Part shown: piece by piece, positions 33,806 through 46,400 of the stretch
How positions within the stretch are numbered: position 1 is the stretch's first letter
Layout: every line of letters begins with the position of its first letter
Assembly: GCA_004369045.1 (NCBI GenBank)
Contig: ML213503.1
Span: 1,583,121 to 1,647,120, forward strand
DNA from: Heliocybe sulcata
Taxonomy: Eukaryota; Basidiomycota; Agaricomycetes; Gloeophyllales; Gloeophyllaceae
Length of the DNA stretch: 64,000 bases
Direction of reading: 5' to 3'
Translations under genes and position numbers: made by a program
Notes under the pieces: model-generated
What the model was told of the DNA's origin: nothing
Database searches by the model: none
What the model saw: the letters and a program-made list of their open reading frames with translations, nothing else

Positions 33806-34491
33806 TCAATGGTTAATTTGCTTCGTTCGTCCGGCTTTGCGGCGTAGTCTGGCCGCTCTCCGAGCACCCATCTGCGGTAATGAACAGGGATCGTTAGGTC
33901 TGTAGCATGCTTTGCGAGTAGTCTTTTACCTTCGCTTTCATCTCCTCAGCCCTCTTTCTGTCCTCGGCTAGCTTCTTTCTCTCTTGAGTGATCTCTCGCC
34001 GCCTATCAATATAACATGAGTGGACGCCTTCGGATGCGTCAGGTTCACGTACCGAGTAAATGCTGCCTGCTTCTCCTCCTTCAGCTCAGCCTCTAGCTTC
34101 TTCACCGCCGCCTCCCGCTTGGTTTTCTCCATTCGGTCCTCCCATTTCTTTGTCTTCACACCGGCGGGGAGAGTTGACCGACTAGAATTAGCTAGTCAGC
34201 CGGTATTGACAGGGACATGATGAATGATACTAACACAGTGGCTGTTTTGTTGGACTTCCATGGCTTGCCAGACTCACGGCCATTGGAAGAGGGTGCGACT
34301 GGCAAGGCAACCTGCTCGCTTGAGGGACCCGGTTGGCTAGAGATCATTTCTTGCTCTTGAGCTTCAGTAAAACTAGCAAAGGGTTCAAGTTTACGAGATT
34401 GCTCGCGATGCACGCACTGCGCAGAGGACGAGTGGAAATTGTATGCTAAATTGGATGCCATTCCCACGGAGGCTGATCCTATGTGAAACAT
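33806..34491 (-). CDS. CGR1: rRNA-processing protein Cgr1
   Basis: Small basic nucleolar factor of 60S subunit assembly. The conserved part is Lys/Arg/Glu-rich helix: GKPWKSNKTAT, an intron, RSTLPAGVKTKKWEDRMEKT, KREAAVKKLEAELKEEKQAA, FTR, an intron, RREITQERKKLAEDRKRAEE, MKAK, an intron and MGARRAARLRRKAGRTKQIN, ending at 33806-33808. GKxWK, the KxWExRM core and the RRxxRLxRRxxR end are the family signature. The N-terminal ~70 residues are unconserved. ATG 34491 is the longest start; MASNLAYNF at 34461 is equally plausible. Length is about 180 residues. It is convergent with VPS18, whose stop lies 102 bp away. Confidence 0.85.
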
Positions 34492-35642
34492 CGCATGAAC
34501 GTGAAGAGTCGAGAAGCCCCCCGGTATCCAATAATATTAGCCTCAAGATGTGTGTACAACAGGAAACGTAAGCCTGGTTGGGCCCTAGGTATGCTCTGAC
34601 CGGCCCATAGCATCCCAATATCGGACCGCCGTTCAAGGTTGCATATATAACATGCATAGGATCACGGTGATACTGATTCAGTGACTAGATATGGCTAGCA
34701 GGGCTATGTACGGTTACGAGCAAATGGTGCTCACCGCGGCCATGGAACTGCCTTGGTCTTTAGGTGCATGTTGCGTTGCTTGGACCAAGTCCAGTAACGA
34801 TCAGTGGATGACCGAGGCAAGCGCACGGATTGTGTGTCCGGCCTTTCGGCCTGTTACTCAGAGTGCGGTCCCGAACGATGGGAACCCGTCGCACTAGAAC
34901 GTTATCATGCTCCCTGTTGCTAATATAACTACTTACCACGTTCGCCAGTCGTTGAGGTCCCCTTGAACTTTATCAAACCTTCGCTAGCCTCTCGGGAAAC
35001 CTGCTCCTGGAATTGACTCTTCTCGGCCGTTCCACTTATCACTAGGGCGCCATGCTGAAACATATGCGTGACTTGTTTTCTCATCCTGGCGCGTATGCTC
35101 CGACGGAATTAGATAAACGCCGCGTACAGATTCCGTTTGGCTGAGGGGAACTTGACCGTTCGAGGCAAGTGCGATAGATGATCGAGGTAGTGGTAGCTAT
35201 CGGGCCGTACTAGAGCCAAGCGACTGGCAGAGCTGCGGCAGAACGATTATTGGTGCGTCGGAACTGCCACAGTAGCTGAGCGGAATCAAGACGATACTCG
35301 ACGCGGTTGTCTCTTCTGGGGCAGAGAACAGATCTGCAGGGACATAGAACACCGAGGTCTAGCGAAGTCTCTGCGAACAAATATCAGAACGAGCCGGCAA
35401 ATCGGAGAGATGGGGGAAATGACACAAGCGAGCGGTGTTTATACCGATCTGAGGCTGGGGTGCTTCGAATTCTTCAGATCGTTAATGAGTTGTTTGTCAT
35501 TATTTGCGCACATGTACATCGCTTCAGTTCGAGCCTCGTCCGAACTTCTAAGACACGCTTCCTTCTCCCAAGCTCCCGTTGCCTCCCTTCCCCGTCGTCT
35601 CCGACGCTGTCGTCGTCGTCGTAGCCGTCGTCGAGTTGGCTT
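34492..35642. other. Intergenic, 1151 bp
   Basis: Lies between the starts of two divergent genes. A GTC/GTCGTC trinucleotide run (~35600-35636) sits in the probable 5' leader of the plus-strand gene. Small open frames (for example 34691-34897, 35410-35895) lack support. Nothing else seen. Confidence 0.5.
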
Positions 35643-38380
35643 ATGCTCAGCGCCATGCAGTCACCCAGCACTGCTCACGATGAACATGTCCGACGTCTCT
35701 TGGATCAGCGTACTGCTCGCGCAGACCTCCACAATCGCTTTCCTTCTTACGCCGACTCTTACGACTCTCCCTCAATTTACAGCCATCCGGTCTTTTCTCC
35801 CCGTCCCGGCCGCTCTGCAGATCAGCCCCAGTCTTCCAACTATGCATCTAGTACTCTTGAACCTCGGTCTCCCATGTCCGATCGGGAACGGTTGAATGAT
35901 CCTTCAGCCAGCACTCTAGACCTAGAGGACGACCCTCGCTATTCGTATGCGTCACAAGACTATTCTGATGATGATCACTCTTCCGAACATACTATTGATG
36001 ATGACGACGACGACGGTGCCCGAATGAGCGTCTTGGGCCCCAAGATGCGATTTCATTCGCGAGCTCCTTGGGAAATGGGCGAAGAAGCTGTTGCTGAAGA
36101 AGAAGAACCCGATAGCAATGCTTTGTCCAGAACGCTATCTGAGCCAAGGTCGGAAAAAAATCGGGGCGGTATCATGAAGGGGTTAGGTCTCAATAGAGTT
36201 GGTAGCAGTGGTCGGCCCAGCAATGACTCCAGTCGATCCAGCGGCAAAACCAAGCAATCCTTCGAGACAAATTCTTCGTATATTTCCCCCGGAGGCGCCT
36301 TACAGTCAGTGGTCGTTTCATCTCTAGTACACTAGCTAGTATGAAATGACTGACCCCACATTTTTTGGCATGATAATGCAGTGCTTTGGCTCAGGCTTCC
36401 ATGTCTTCCACATCCCTGGCAGCACCATGCTCCCCGAAGAGTACGGCTCGCAATAAGTTTCCCATGATGCGCGTCCATACCCAACCTGGACCGTCCATCG
36501 CAAACCCGTCTCAGCACTCTTCTCCTGCGAGTCCGCGAGTGGCGGCCATATCTGACGGGTCTTCACCCCGCTCGGGCTCCGATAGTCACGTTCCGCCACT
36601 ATCCCGTCGTGGTCGCTCAGCCTCCCCTGCACCTTCGCCAATCACTCACCAGCAAGAGTACATTCACCCATATGCCAACCCGGACTTGGCTTTCTACAAT
36701 CAGACCTACGAATCCTCTCGTTCTCCGTCCCATCAGCAACGTGCATTCATGAATGACATTCCTCCTAGTGATTCTGATCAGACTGTTACTGAAGCGAGTA
36801 CATCGGGTTCCTGGACATCAGCTGGTGTTATTACGCCTGACAGCTCCGCTACTTCGGTGGCTCATAAAGCCAAAGGTTCCTACTCTTCAGGTGAGAGTAT
36901 GCACGTGAAAGGCGTCTCTGCCCCGGTTGCTACCCGTCGACCATCCGTCCCCGACTCTCACTCGTCATTCGAGAGCATCGGCAGACCGTTCGCCTCTACA
37001 ATGCAAGCCAGGACGATAGCTGGATGGCAGGATACACCTGCCTCTCCTGGATTCACGCTTATATCCTTGGAGGAGGCGCAGGCGCAGGTTCGGGAGAGAT
37101 CAAGGACCACTACCACGCAGGTGGCCATGTCGCAGCATGGTCACGGCAATAGTCCTCTGGCGTTCCCTGCAGCGGATAACTCAGCTGTCGATCAGCGGAT
37201 GGGGTCTTCGAAGAACTCGAACAGTCCGACAGGTAGCACCTTTACGTCGAGGGCGAGAGCACGGTCTATCAGTGCCGGCGCTAGGGCGAAGAATGCCTTC
37301 CTGCCCAGAGGGAAGGACAGCGAGTACCCGGCTGCATCCAGTGAGGACCATGCAAGTTCCGAGGCGCCGCCGCGGGTCATCAAGCAGAAGAAGAGTGGGT
37401 TCATGCGGCTGTTCAGGGATAAGGAGAAGGACAAGCCGCAACCCCAGGCTGTGCCACCCGTCCCTCAGATATCGTCTGAGGTGATGGGGGACAATGGGTC
37501 TGGCAATCAGACGTATATGCCGGCGCCCAGGACTACCAAGGACCTCAAGCGAGTTCCAGTTCCGTCGTTGTCAGCTTCTCTGCTAGCGGAAAGCGATGGT
37601 ATGTTACGCGTCACTCCGTCGGATGATGAACGTCGGAAGTACTCCCCGAGTCCCCGACGGGGTAATCTCCCTACACTGTCGATCATCCCTCCCGGAGGCC
37701 ATTCCTCATCGAAGGAACCGTTCAATCCGGAAGTTGAACAGGAGAGGGGTCGGAGTAGGGCGACTACGCCGACCGTTGCGCTCTCAGCTGTCGAGGCGTC
37801 TTCTGGCGTGGCGGCTATGTGCCCGTCGCCAAGGAGTGCGCCTCCTGGGCAGACCGACTTCCGAGGACTTAGCCTGAGACCGGTGTCGACTGCTTTCAGC
37901 GCACATTTCTCTGACCATTTGATACCCGGAGAGGTTGGAAGTGCACGGGCCAATGGGGACTCCGACTTGGACCTCGATACGCCAACCACGATGAACACCG
38001 CCATCACGAGCCCCAGCACGTCCAACTCACCCCTCGGCTACAGCTTCCGCAGCGACGATTCCGTGGCAGGGAACCGAGGAGTGTCCATCGCTGTTGCTGG
38101 AGACGACCAATCCGCCGTGATCCAGGCACTGCAGGATCAGATCGTGTCTGCGCGCAAGGGGTGGCAGATGCAGATATGGGAATTGGAGGGCCAGGTCCGC
38201 GAGCTGAAGGCCGAGCTCGAGCGTCTGCGTGCTGCCGGGAATCGCAGCGGCTACTGCGACGTCTGCGGTCGAGGCTCGAGTGCCCCTGCCGAGAAACAGG
38301 ATGATGGTGGACGGACGGGAGTCATGAATAGACCTAGAGCGCCAACGTCGGGAGGAGGTCGCTTTGGTTGCATCAACTAA
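35643..38380 (+). CDS. Ser/Pro-rich largely disordered protein with C-terminal coiled coil and Cys pair
   Basis: Two exons (one intron at ~36303-36383) encode about 880 residues. ATG 35643 (MLSAMQSPSTAHDEHV); a second ATG lies four codons on. Most of the protein is Ser/Pro/Arg-rich with acidic blocks (HTIDDDDDDGARMSV, EEAVAEEEEPDSNA) and many Ser-Pro or Arg-x-x-Ser sites, as in kinase substrates. A basic patch RVIKQKKSGFMRLFRDKEKD (~37375-37430) recurs in fungal signalling scaffolds. Near the end a predicted coiled coil (IQALQDQIVSARKGWQMQIW and ELEGQVRELKAELERLRAAG) is followed by CDVCGRG and a final Cys. I do not recognise a named family; it looks basidiomycete-specific. No membrane segment. 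Confidence 0.82.
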
Positions 38381-38831
38381 ATTTCTTTTTGGATGGGATC
38401 GGACTGCGAGCACAGCGTGTCGCTTGTAAATCATTCTCTGGAGAGAGCTGCGCTTTGGTGGCAGCTCTCCTTCCAAGTCGCTCCTTACTTCGGTCACGTT
38501 AGGCCTATCCGTCTTGGATAAAGGCTTATTTATACAGGGCATGTTCCCTTAATTACAATTATTCTTCATTATGTCTACGCCTCTGTTGTAATGTGCCATC
38601 TACCCCCACTGTCTAGGCTCACCTTAGTAGCCCTACGTTATACTATTAGCACACCTCTCCCTCCACAAGAGTGGGCCGTTACGTCTCTTATCTTGCGAGG
38701 CGCCCAGCTTGACCGGTTGGCCTATCGTTCCTGAGCACTAAACAGCAAGCGATACAAAGCCAGGCTAAGACCATATACGGTCATTATGCAGCTATGGAAA
38801 AGATACGACACGTAGTATAGCGACAATAACC
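38381..38831. other. Convergent intergenic, 451 bp
   Basis: Shared 3' region of the Ser/Pro-rich gene and SEC39. It contains the hairpin at 38440-38470. Nothing else seen. Confidence 0.5.
38440..38470 (+). other. Hairpin-forming inverted repeat in 3' flank
   Basis: GGAGAGAGCTGC (38440-38451) pairs with GCAGCTCTCC (38461-38470) as a 10-bp GC-rich stem with a two-base bulge and a 9-nt loop. It starts 59 nt after the stop codon of the upstream gene, so it would be in its 3' UTR. Confidence 0.6.
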
Positions 38832-41800
38832 TTATTGGTTCTCTTCCTCCGCACCGATGAGCCAGCCGATGCCCTTTTGGAATACTCGTGATGCTTGCTG
38901 CGATACGTCGTCAGCCGCAAATCTCGTCCTGCTCGCATCCCTGCTTCTTGAGCTACCATCCGAGCCAGGAGACTGGGCTCGCTGGCCCATCGAGAAGGGG
39001 AAGTTCGCGGCTACGCGATGGAAGGTCCTGCTGGCCAAAGCTGCGGGGTCCGGACTGCCCACCAAGGGTGCCAATGGGGACGCTGGCATGTGGAAGTCCG
39101 GCATATGTATACGTTGCAGACGCTCCGTTAAACTGGGTGCGGTGCGAGGCCCTGCTTGTTTGCGCGGCTGTGTTTTAAGCCCGCTCTTGCGAGCCATTAA
39201 CTTGCCCGTGCGTTCCTCCATGTCCTCGTTCTCCAGACGTTGCCATGAATGCAAGATGTCTGGTAGTCTATCTGGAGGGCAAAATTCTAGCGCCCAACCG
39301 AGAAGACGCATCTTTTTGTCCACGTCCTCGAATTCGGGCTGGCGGCCAAGTTGATAACTCGCTATCCAGCAGACCTCTGAGCACTCCCTCGTCCGCGAAT
39401 CTTCGATACCCGGGGGAACGGCCGTCCTGAGCTCGTTCACTTTCGCCACCATTGCTTCAATAGTCTCGAAAGCGCGAGCGAAATCCTCTCCCTGTAGTGC
39501 CGTATCGGCCAGCATGGCGTATGTCTTGACCTCCGCCGTGATATCGCCCTGAAAGCCGAGCTTCTCCACAAGCTCCAGTATCACCTCTCTGTGCTTATAT
39601 GCGTCCTGATTGTTGGAGAGGACCCGAGATACGAGGGACAGACGATCCTTGGTTAGCCGAATCTCAATAGGTGAGATAGGTATGCCAGGACGTGATGTGA
39701 TATTGAACGAGGTCAACCGGGAGGTTGCTTCAATGAATTGCTTTTCCTTGACTAAATTGGGGCTAGGAGGCGGCACGTTGAGGCTATACATATAAATATC
39801 TGAATATCACGACTTCCATGTTGAGTGAAGTTTTGCCTACCAATCGTACGCTAGTTTCATATCGCCATGGGTATAATTCCCGGAACTGGCGTTGTCGTAG
39901 AATTCGCGCGAGGCAGAAAGGCAGATCTCTTCAACGACTGCTGCATCGAGTCGAAGCTTCCGTCTAGGATTTCGTAAAATAGCTGTCGCAATCTCAAATT
40001 CTGAGGTAGTATTGAATGAATAACGGGTGCAATGAGTATGACATGAAAACTCACTGCCGGAGGCTAGTAAGCCGCTCAAAAAAATCTTCATAACCTCGTC
40101 TCGAGACAGAAGACCAAATGCTCCCTTGATTCCGGTTTCTCCAGTGCCCGAGAGCTTGAGCATATCGTCCAACAACCATTCCCACTCCTCCTGCGTGTCA
40201 AGCTCTTCGTCCGACCCACCAGCGCGTCTCGCCATCCTGTTTGCCCATGAGCGCTGCTCAACAGCATCGTCCCTACTTTGGATGAACCACCTCAATGGAG
40301 CAGGGACGCCCCATCGAGATAATATCTCGCCAGATTCTAAATGTACGTCCAGGACATCGAGAATCCGCGACAAGGACGTAGAAGGTAAAGGGGCGAAGAA
40401 CATCATGAGATCAGAGGGAGTGGCTTGCTGCGAAGTGGTGGATGGCGTGACAAACGCTCCCAGAGATGCGATGGTAGTGTCCGCTTCATCTTCTTCATTA
40501 TCCCCAGCATTCTCCCAAGCAGGCAAGCATTCGAAGATACGGCTCATGGTCTGCCATTCATTCAGGCTGCCACTTCCATATAGGCAAGCGAGCGCCAGGC
40601 GTGCCATATCCTCGTCATTCTTGATCAAGCGCTGGCCTGCTGGGAGAGTCGGCTTCGAGGCCTCAAACACCACGGCGGCCAAGTCTAACGGCAACGATAT
40701 GATGTATTCGTGCAAGAGACGGCTGGAAAGAGAAGGATCTGGGTGTCCTGATCGCTCAGCCCGAGACTCGAGGACAAAGAGATAGGGCAAGACGAAGGTC
40801 CGGATGTCTTTGACTAGCGTTAATGCACTAGAATGCCGAAGGTACGCGCGGATAATCGCAATCGGTTCAGAGGATCTCCAGCGGTCGAGTGTCCATTCCT
40901 CGTCAAGGCTCGCCTCAGTGAGTGTCTTCGTGGCGTCGTATACGAGCCTGGACAACAGACTGAGATCTTCGCCCACCTCGTCCAGATCTGGTATACCCTT
41001 TGCGACGCAGTGTTGTGTGAGAGTGAGGGCGACATCAACCATCCCAGTGACAGAAATGACGTCGTCGATCCGCTGTTTACACCATGCGGTGAGTTCTAGA
41101 GCAGTTAACGGCTGGGGGTGGATGGGACCTTCAGACGGTTGTGAATTACCCTGTTGCGGTGGTAGTGCGTCAAGTTCGCGAGGGCCATCGCCCATACTTT
41201 TGAATTCAGGCACTTGCTCTCGACCAGCAGAGAAATCATACGTCGGGAGGAGATCCCGGTATTCCTCGGGGTCAGCAGATTCGGGGATAGCTCCCAGTAC
41301 TGCAAGACGGTGTGGCCACAGATACTGTCCATGGCGATCCATCACGATTCTGAGTGCGCTGAGGTGCTGCAATGAAGCCAGCACCAAAGTTAGATATAAG
41401 AGATCGAGGGTAAGGAATTGCGACAGCGACACTGGAAGAGGTTCGGAGATTGATGAGGAGGAAGACGCCGACTTCTGAGTTGCGGGCGCTTCAGGCTCAT
41501 CCCCGCCAGCTTCGGCCCATGGGTCGTCCTCCCATTCTTCGTCAATATCACCCCCAGATCCTTCAGTGCTGGAACGTGAGACCTTGCACAACTCCACGAA
41601 GGTATTTAGCCTATGAAGCCTTCCCAGGAGCAATGTCCGAATCTTCTCCAGCTTCTCGTCAATCCGTTCCTCAGGTTGCACATCAGAGTCAGACTCGTCC
41701 AAGGACGTCGCCGCTCGGTCCAACTGCTTCGCCCATTGTGCGCCGTCTGAATCATGTTCTACGGCATGTTTAGCTCTTTCAAGGCCCAGGTCAAGCAGGA

Positions 41801-41975
41801 CGCGTTCCACTGACACGTCGTCCACAACCCGGTCCGCGCAGGCTGCTGCAACCCAGAAATTATCTTGAACATGCCCTAGAACAGACGAGATTTTCTCAGC
41901 AGTAAGCTCCTCGTCTGAGAGGCTAGTCCACTGCGTGTATACGTCCGCCGATGCCTCAGAAGCAGTAGCAGCCAT
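38832..41975 (-). CDS. SEC39: Sec39-domain protein, Dsl1/NRZ tethering complex
   Basis: Alpha-helical tether subunit (yeast Sec39, animal NAG/NBAS) that captures COPI vesicles at the ER. The true start is ATG 41975 (MAATASEASADVYTQW); frame upstream of it has no ATG. One long exon covers ~40045-41975 with helical repeats such as LSLLSRLVYDATKTLTEASL and LACLYGSGSLNEWQTMSRIF. It is followed by two introns (~40000-40045, ~39785-39837) and a last exon. The Sec39 core appears in FEIATAILRNPRRKLRLDAA, VVEEICLSASREFYDNASSG, PIEIRLTKDRLSLVSRVLSN, NQDAYKHREVILELVEKLG and MRLLGWALEFCPPDRLPDIL. The tail is disordered and ends at 38832. Length is about 1,010 residues, normal for fungal members. Confidence 0.88.
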
Positions 41976-43434
41976 CGCAAGCCGAGCCGACAGAAGTGTC
42001 CTGGTTAGCAGCACTAATAGTAGCAGGCGTGGGACAAAGGCGCTGGAAGCCTTGCCATGGAATTAACTTCAATCCGGGAGGGCACGCGGTAACAGCACTG
42101 CACGACCGTTGGGTACGGATGTCGCTATGTATACATGATGGATTAGACGCCTGGCCTTGTCTATGTCATTATATGTACTGATGCCAGATCATTAGAAACC
42201 CAGCCGAGCACTTCAAAACTGAGCAATCTATGTAAGATACCAAAGGGTCCATGAGATATCCCGACCGCATGGACGTAGGTCCAGAAAGATGATCGACACC
42301 GACGCGCTCTAGTTAGAATAGCGTCTCCTAGAAGCCGGCTCAGCATCTGAAAACACATATATACAACGCTCTGACGTACCTCGTCCCGTAAATATTCGCC
42401 AATATCACTGCATAACAAGGTCGACGACCGAATCATCTATGAACAGGAGAAGCAACGTACGATTGATGGAATACAATGATCGCTGTAGGATCCAGTTTTC
42501 GTGTGTCCACTGTGGACCGAGCTGTGACGCCAAAGCCCTGCATACAGATGTTAGGTGATGACACGACATGTACGGATGTAGCAGCGAACCAGTGGAATGT
42601 CATTCATGCTATAAACCACAACACCCTGGTGTTCAGGCGTATCTTCCGTTATTCGTCCAAGATGAGCCTTCAAAACATGGTTCCCGTAGAGGAATGGCAT
42701 CTCGCCGTTGGGTTTTATCCAAACCTGAGCCCAACGTCCGATTAGAAGATTGGATCTAGAGTCACAGGCAATAACATACCTTGTACTTTGCGTATTGTGC
42801 GAGATAATCAAGCGCAGTGATTTGCAGCTTAAATTTCCCGCTTTTCGTAAATTTGCCGAAACACGTCCCGAGGCTCACGAGATTTGGTCGTGCTACTGAG
42901 ACTGCGAGACGCATGGAGGATTCTGAGACATAGTACACTCGGTCTCTGTGCAATCGAAAGCAATAGGGTTCGTCTGGTCGATCAATGAGCTGTATGATGT
43001 TTTTCCCCTAAATAGATGTCAAGGCCGCCACTTCGTCGAACTCGCCACAATCGAACTTACAATGAAGTTGGCCAACTTCGCAAAAACAAGCTTACTTTCT
43101 TCTTCGGTCAAAGGCCTCATTTCCTGGTGTGTTCGATATCGTGCAGCGATGGATGGGGAGAGACGGCAAGCGGGGAGAGCTGGACTGGGCCAAAGGCCAA
43201 AGACAGTATATAAAAAAGCTGCTGTGGGTTACGTAACAGAGTGCGGGGGAATCGGTTTATTAGATAGCCGACGGCCTTATTCTAGCTTGCATAGCACTCA
43301 GATCTGTCCTCGATCCTGGTCGAGACCGTCTTCCTCGACCAGACCCGACGTAACAGCGCTATTAACACCCAGGCCAACAACATCACGTCGTGACGTGCCT
43401 GCCTCGAAAACTGCTTTCCTGATCATCTAAGACA
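41976..43434. other. Divergent intergenic, 1459 bp
   Basis: The longest gene-free stretch, between the starts of SEC39 and NRDE2. Open frames at 42161-42436 (minus), 42476-42745 (plus) and 42948-43430 (plus) show no known domain, weak codon character and no clear splice partners. TATATAAAA at 43207-43215 may serve NRDE2. No tRNA found. Confidence 0.5.
43207..43215 (+). promoter_or_regulatory. Possible TATA box for NRDE2
   Basis: TATATAAAA, 220 nt before ATG 43435 on the same strand. It would imply a leader of about 190 nt. Confidence 0.35.
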
Positions 43435-46400
43435 ATGTCGGCGCCCTCTTTCTCGTCATTTCCTCCTTCGTTCTCTTCATTTCCGGACACAGAGGCGGGT
43501 CCCAGCCGCGTAGCCTCATCTACTGCGACAAAAGAAGACGAAAGAGAACGAAAGCCAAAGGATAAGACGCACAAAGACAAACAAAGCAAGAAGCACGGAC
43601 GAGAGAAAGACAAATCCCGAAAACACAGGTCACAGAGAAATGTCGATCGTTCCTGGGAGCTTAGCCACGACGAACGCGTCGAGAATAAGCAAGATGCCTT
43701 GTCAGAGGGTTACTCTCTCGGGCAGGTCAGGTCTAGGTCTCCGCCACTCTACGTTGCGGACAAGAAAGGAGATCCTCTGAATGCTACTTACGGAGGTTTG
43801 CATGCGGGGTCAGTGCCAAAATATCACGTTGTCGGTCGTGAGTCTTTCTGGTGACATATCTTCGACAGCTAATGATGTCCAAGGCGGTAGACAGATACTG
43901 GGCCTTCCTCAGGGCTGGGCTGTGGTCCACTGGAGTGGAAAGGGTGTCGAGGTGGGGATGGGCGGGCGCCGTAAGGTTAGTACGGTCGCGTATAAGGTTG
44001 TTCAATGACTTATGCCTTTGACTAGATGCCCAGCTTGACTGACTCTAGGTCTCGTGCCTTGCTTCAAGCTGCTCCTACACGGAGACTACTCGCGTCCGAT
44101 TCTCAGAGTTACAAATACGAGGAAACGGAAGGTTTCCTCCGTATCCGTTCCGGTAAACAGCGAGCAGAGGACCAATCATACCGGTCTATTACAAACCGAA
44201 AGCCGAATCGAGACTCAGAGTCTTCTGGCTCTTCTGGATCAGAGACTGAAGATGCCGTCACCTCCGATGACGATGCAGATGGCACGACTCTCACAGCACT
44301 CCAGACCAAGCTAAAGGAATTGGAGGGACGGCTTTCGGCAGATCCATCTGAAGTGCCTGTGTGGCTATCGTTGCTGCGGTATACCCTCTCAAACGTGCCG
44401 GTCACTTCCAAGAACGCGACCAGAGCACGTTCAGAGATAACCACATCGATTCTCTCGCGGGCCTTGTCGGTGCATCCAGACAACCGCAAATCAAGCTTAC
44501 TCCGACTTAAATATATCACAGCTGGCGAAGAGCTCTGGCACGGAAGCAAGGTACGAGCGGAATGGGAGAGTGCTTTGCAAGAGACCGGTGATGTCGAGGT
44601 CTGGATTGCATGGCTAGACTGGCGGCTTAGAAAAGGTGAGAAGGGAATAGACGGTATGATGGAGGACGCGGCAAGGGTCCTCAATAAGGTACAGCAGGAC
44701 GAAGTTGGCCAAATCAGGGCGTTTTGGAGAGTTGCTATTGCGCTTCGGGATGCAGGTAGTGTCATTGAGGATCTTCTGCTTCCGAGATGCGTCATTCACG
44801 CATCCGCTTACAGGCTATGGCGAACGTGCGGCTGCTATCTTCCAAGCTCAGGCCGAATTGTGAGACTCTTCGTTCGATGCTTTTGCCTATACTTAATGTT
44901 GTATCAAGGACTTTTGAAATACCTCAGTCTATGTATGGTCTGCCACTCAATCATCAGCTCGCTGCGTTAGAGGAGTTCTGGGAGTCTGAAGTGCCTCGTC
45001 TAGGCGAAGCTGGGGCGGAAGGCTGGGCTTCATGGGTGGCAGCTGGCAGGCTAGACCATGTTCCATCAGATCCCAGGGCACGGGAGACCAACACGAGTTC
45101 GGAAGACCCGGATCCATATCGCAGATGGTCGACCAATGAATTGGTCGCCGACAAGAGACACCAGCTACCCTCGAGGACCACTGATGACATAGACGACCCC
45201 TATGCAACAGTCTTGTTCTCTGACATCCGCCCGCTTCTGTGCCAGTGGGAATCAACGAAGGCCAAGCACGCGTTCAGGTTAACATGGATATCATATCTTG
45301 GCTTGCACATCCCCGGCTTTGTCTCAAGCCTTTCTTTTCGACCACTGGGTAATCTAGACGACAGATGGGCATATACTCAGTTCTCTGAAGAGTACAAGCT
45401 CAACGCCTTGCTTCCCCTGGAGAGCAAGAGGAGGGTCATAACCTCCGATTCTTTTGCTGGTGCTCTAGTGGGCAAAGAACGGCGCTACAGCAGCGAGTTC
45501 GGTCCGGTGAAGGATTGGGCTTTCGGCATCATCGATCCATTGGAAAGCCTTCTGGATGGCGAGGGAAAGGGTAGATGTGCCTTTTGGGATAAACAGGATG
45601 TTGCAGGCGTAAATGTCGATCTCGCGAAGCGTGTATTCGAATGCTGTCGATTAGGCGGTCTAGATGGGGAAGATGCAGAATGGGACGCTCTAGCACTGGC
45701 CTTCGAGGCAGCTCTGAGCGTCAAAAGGTACGTGCAAGACGTCAATCATGAATTCGGTATTTTGACGATATGGGAACGCGGCATCAGCGCTATCAAGTTA
45801 TCGCGCTTATTCCTCTCGACTGCGCGTGACTCCATTGCTCATTGGGCCAATCATGCCCGCCTGGAGCGCTTGCGAGGCCGCCCCGCCGACGCCCGTAAAA
45901 TATACAATACCGTCTTGGTCAGTTCTCCAGCAAATGCACAACGTCCCGGAGTGGGGTGCTTGTGGTGGGACTGGGCAGAGATGGAATGGCTCTCCGGTGA
46001 TCCCGACGCGGCCTTACAAGTCATTTTCAGGTCTGTCGACACGCAGGGCACCGGCGGAATCGCTGTTCTGCGGTGTAAGAGAGCTCTCGAAGACCGCATA
46101 AGATCTGTCGCAGATTCAGGCGCGTGGAACGAGCGGCAGGCATGGATACGTCTGCACGCCATGGCCGAACTCCTCACGTCAGGCCCTTCCGCGGCGCTCC
46201 GCATCTTCGACGAGTGCCTCCTCAATGATGCAGCTTCGGGCCCCGGCAGTGTACCTCACGAGAGTCTCAGCATCGCTTTGTTAATGATGCTGTATCATTA
46301 CGGCCAGACTCTCCGCAATCCTATTCCTCCCAGCGTTCTCCGGGACCGAGTCCACGCCGTTGTAGATCAGTATCCGAGCAACACTCTGGCCATTAGGCTG

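Noticed and set aside
41976-42014. Sec39 start extended upstream of ATG 41975
   Set aside because: The extra 13 codons contain no ATG; they begin with GTG, which is not used for fungal nuclear genes.
42948-43430. 160-codon plus-strand frame before NRDE2
   Set aside because: It does not begin with ATG, has no recognisable domain, and probably includes the NRDE2 promoter and leader.
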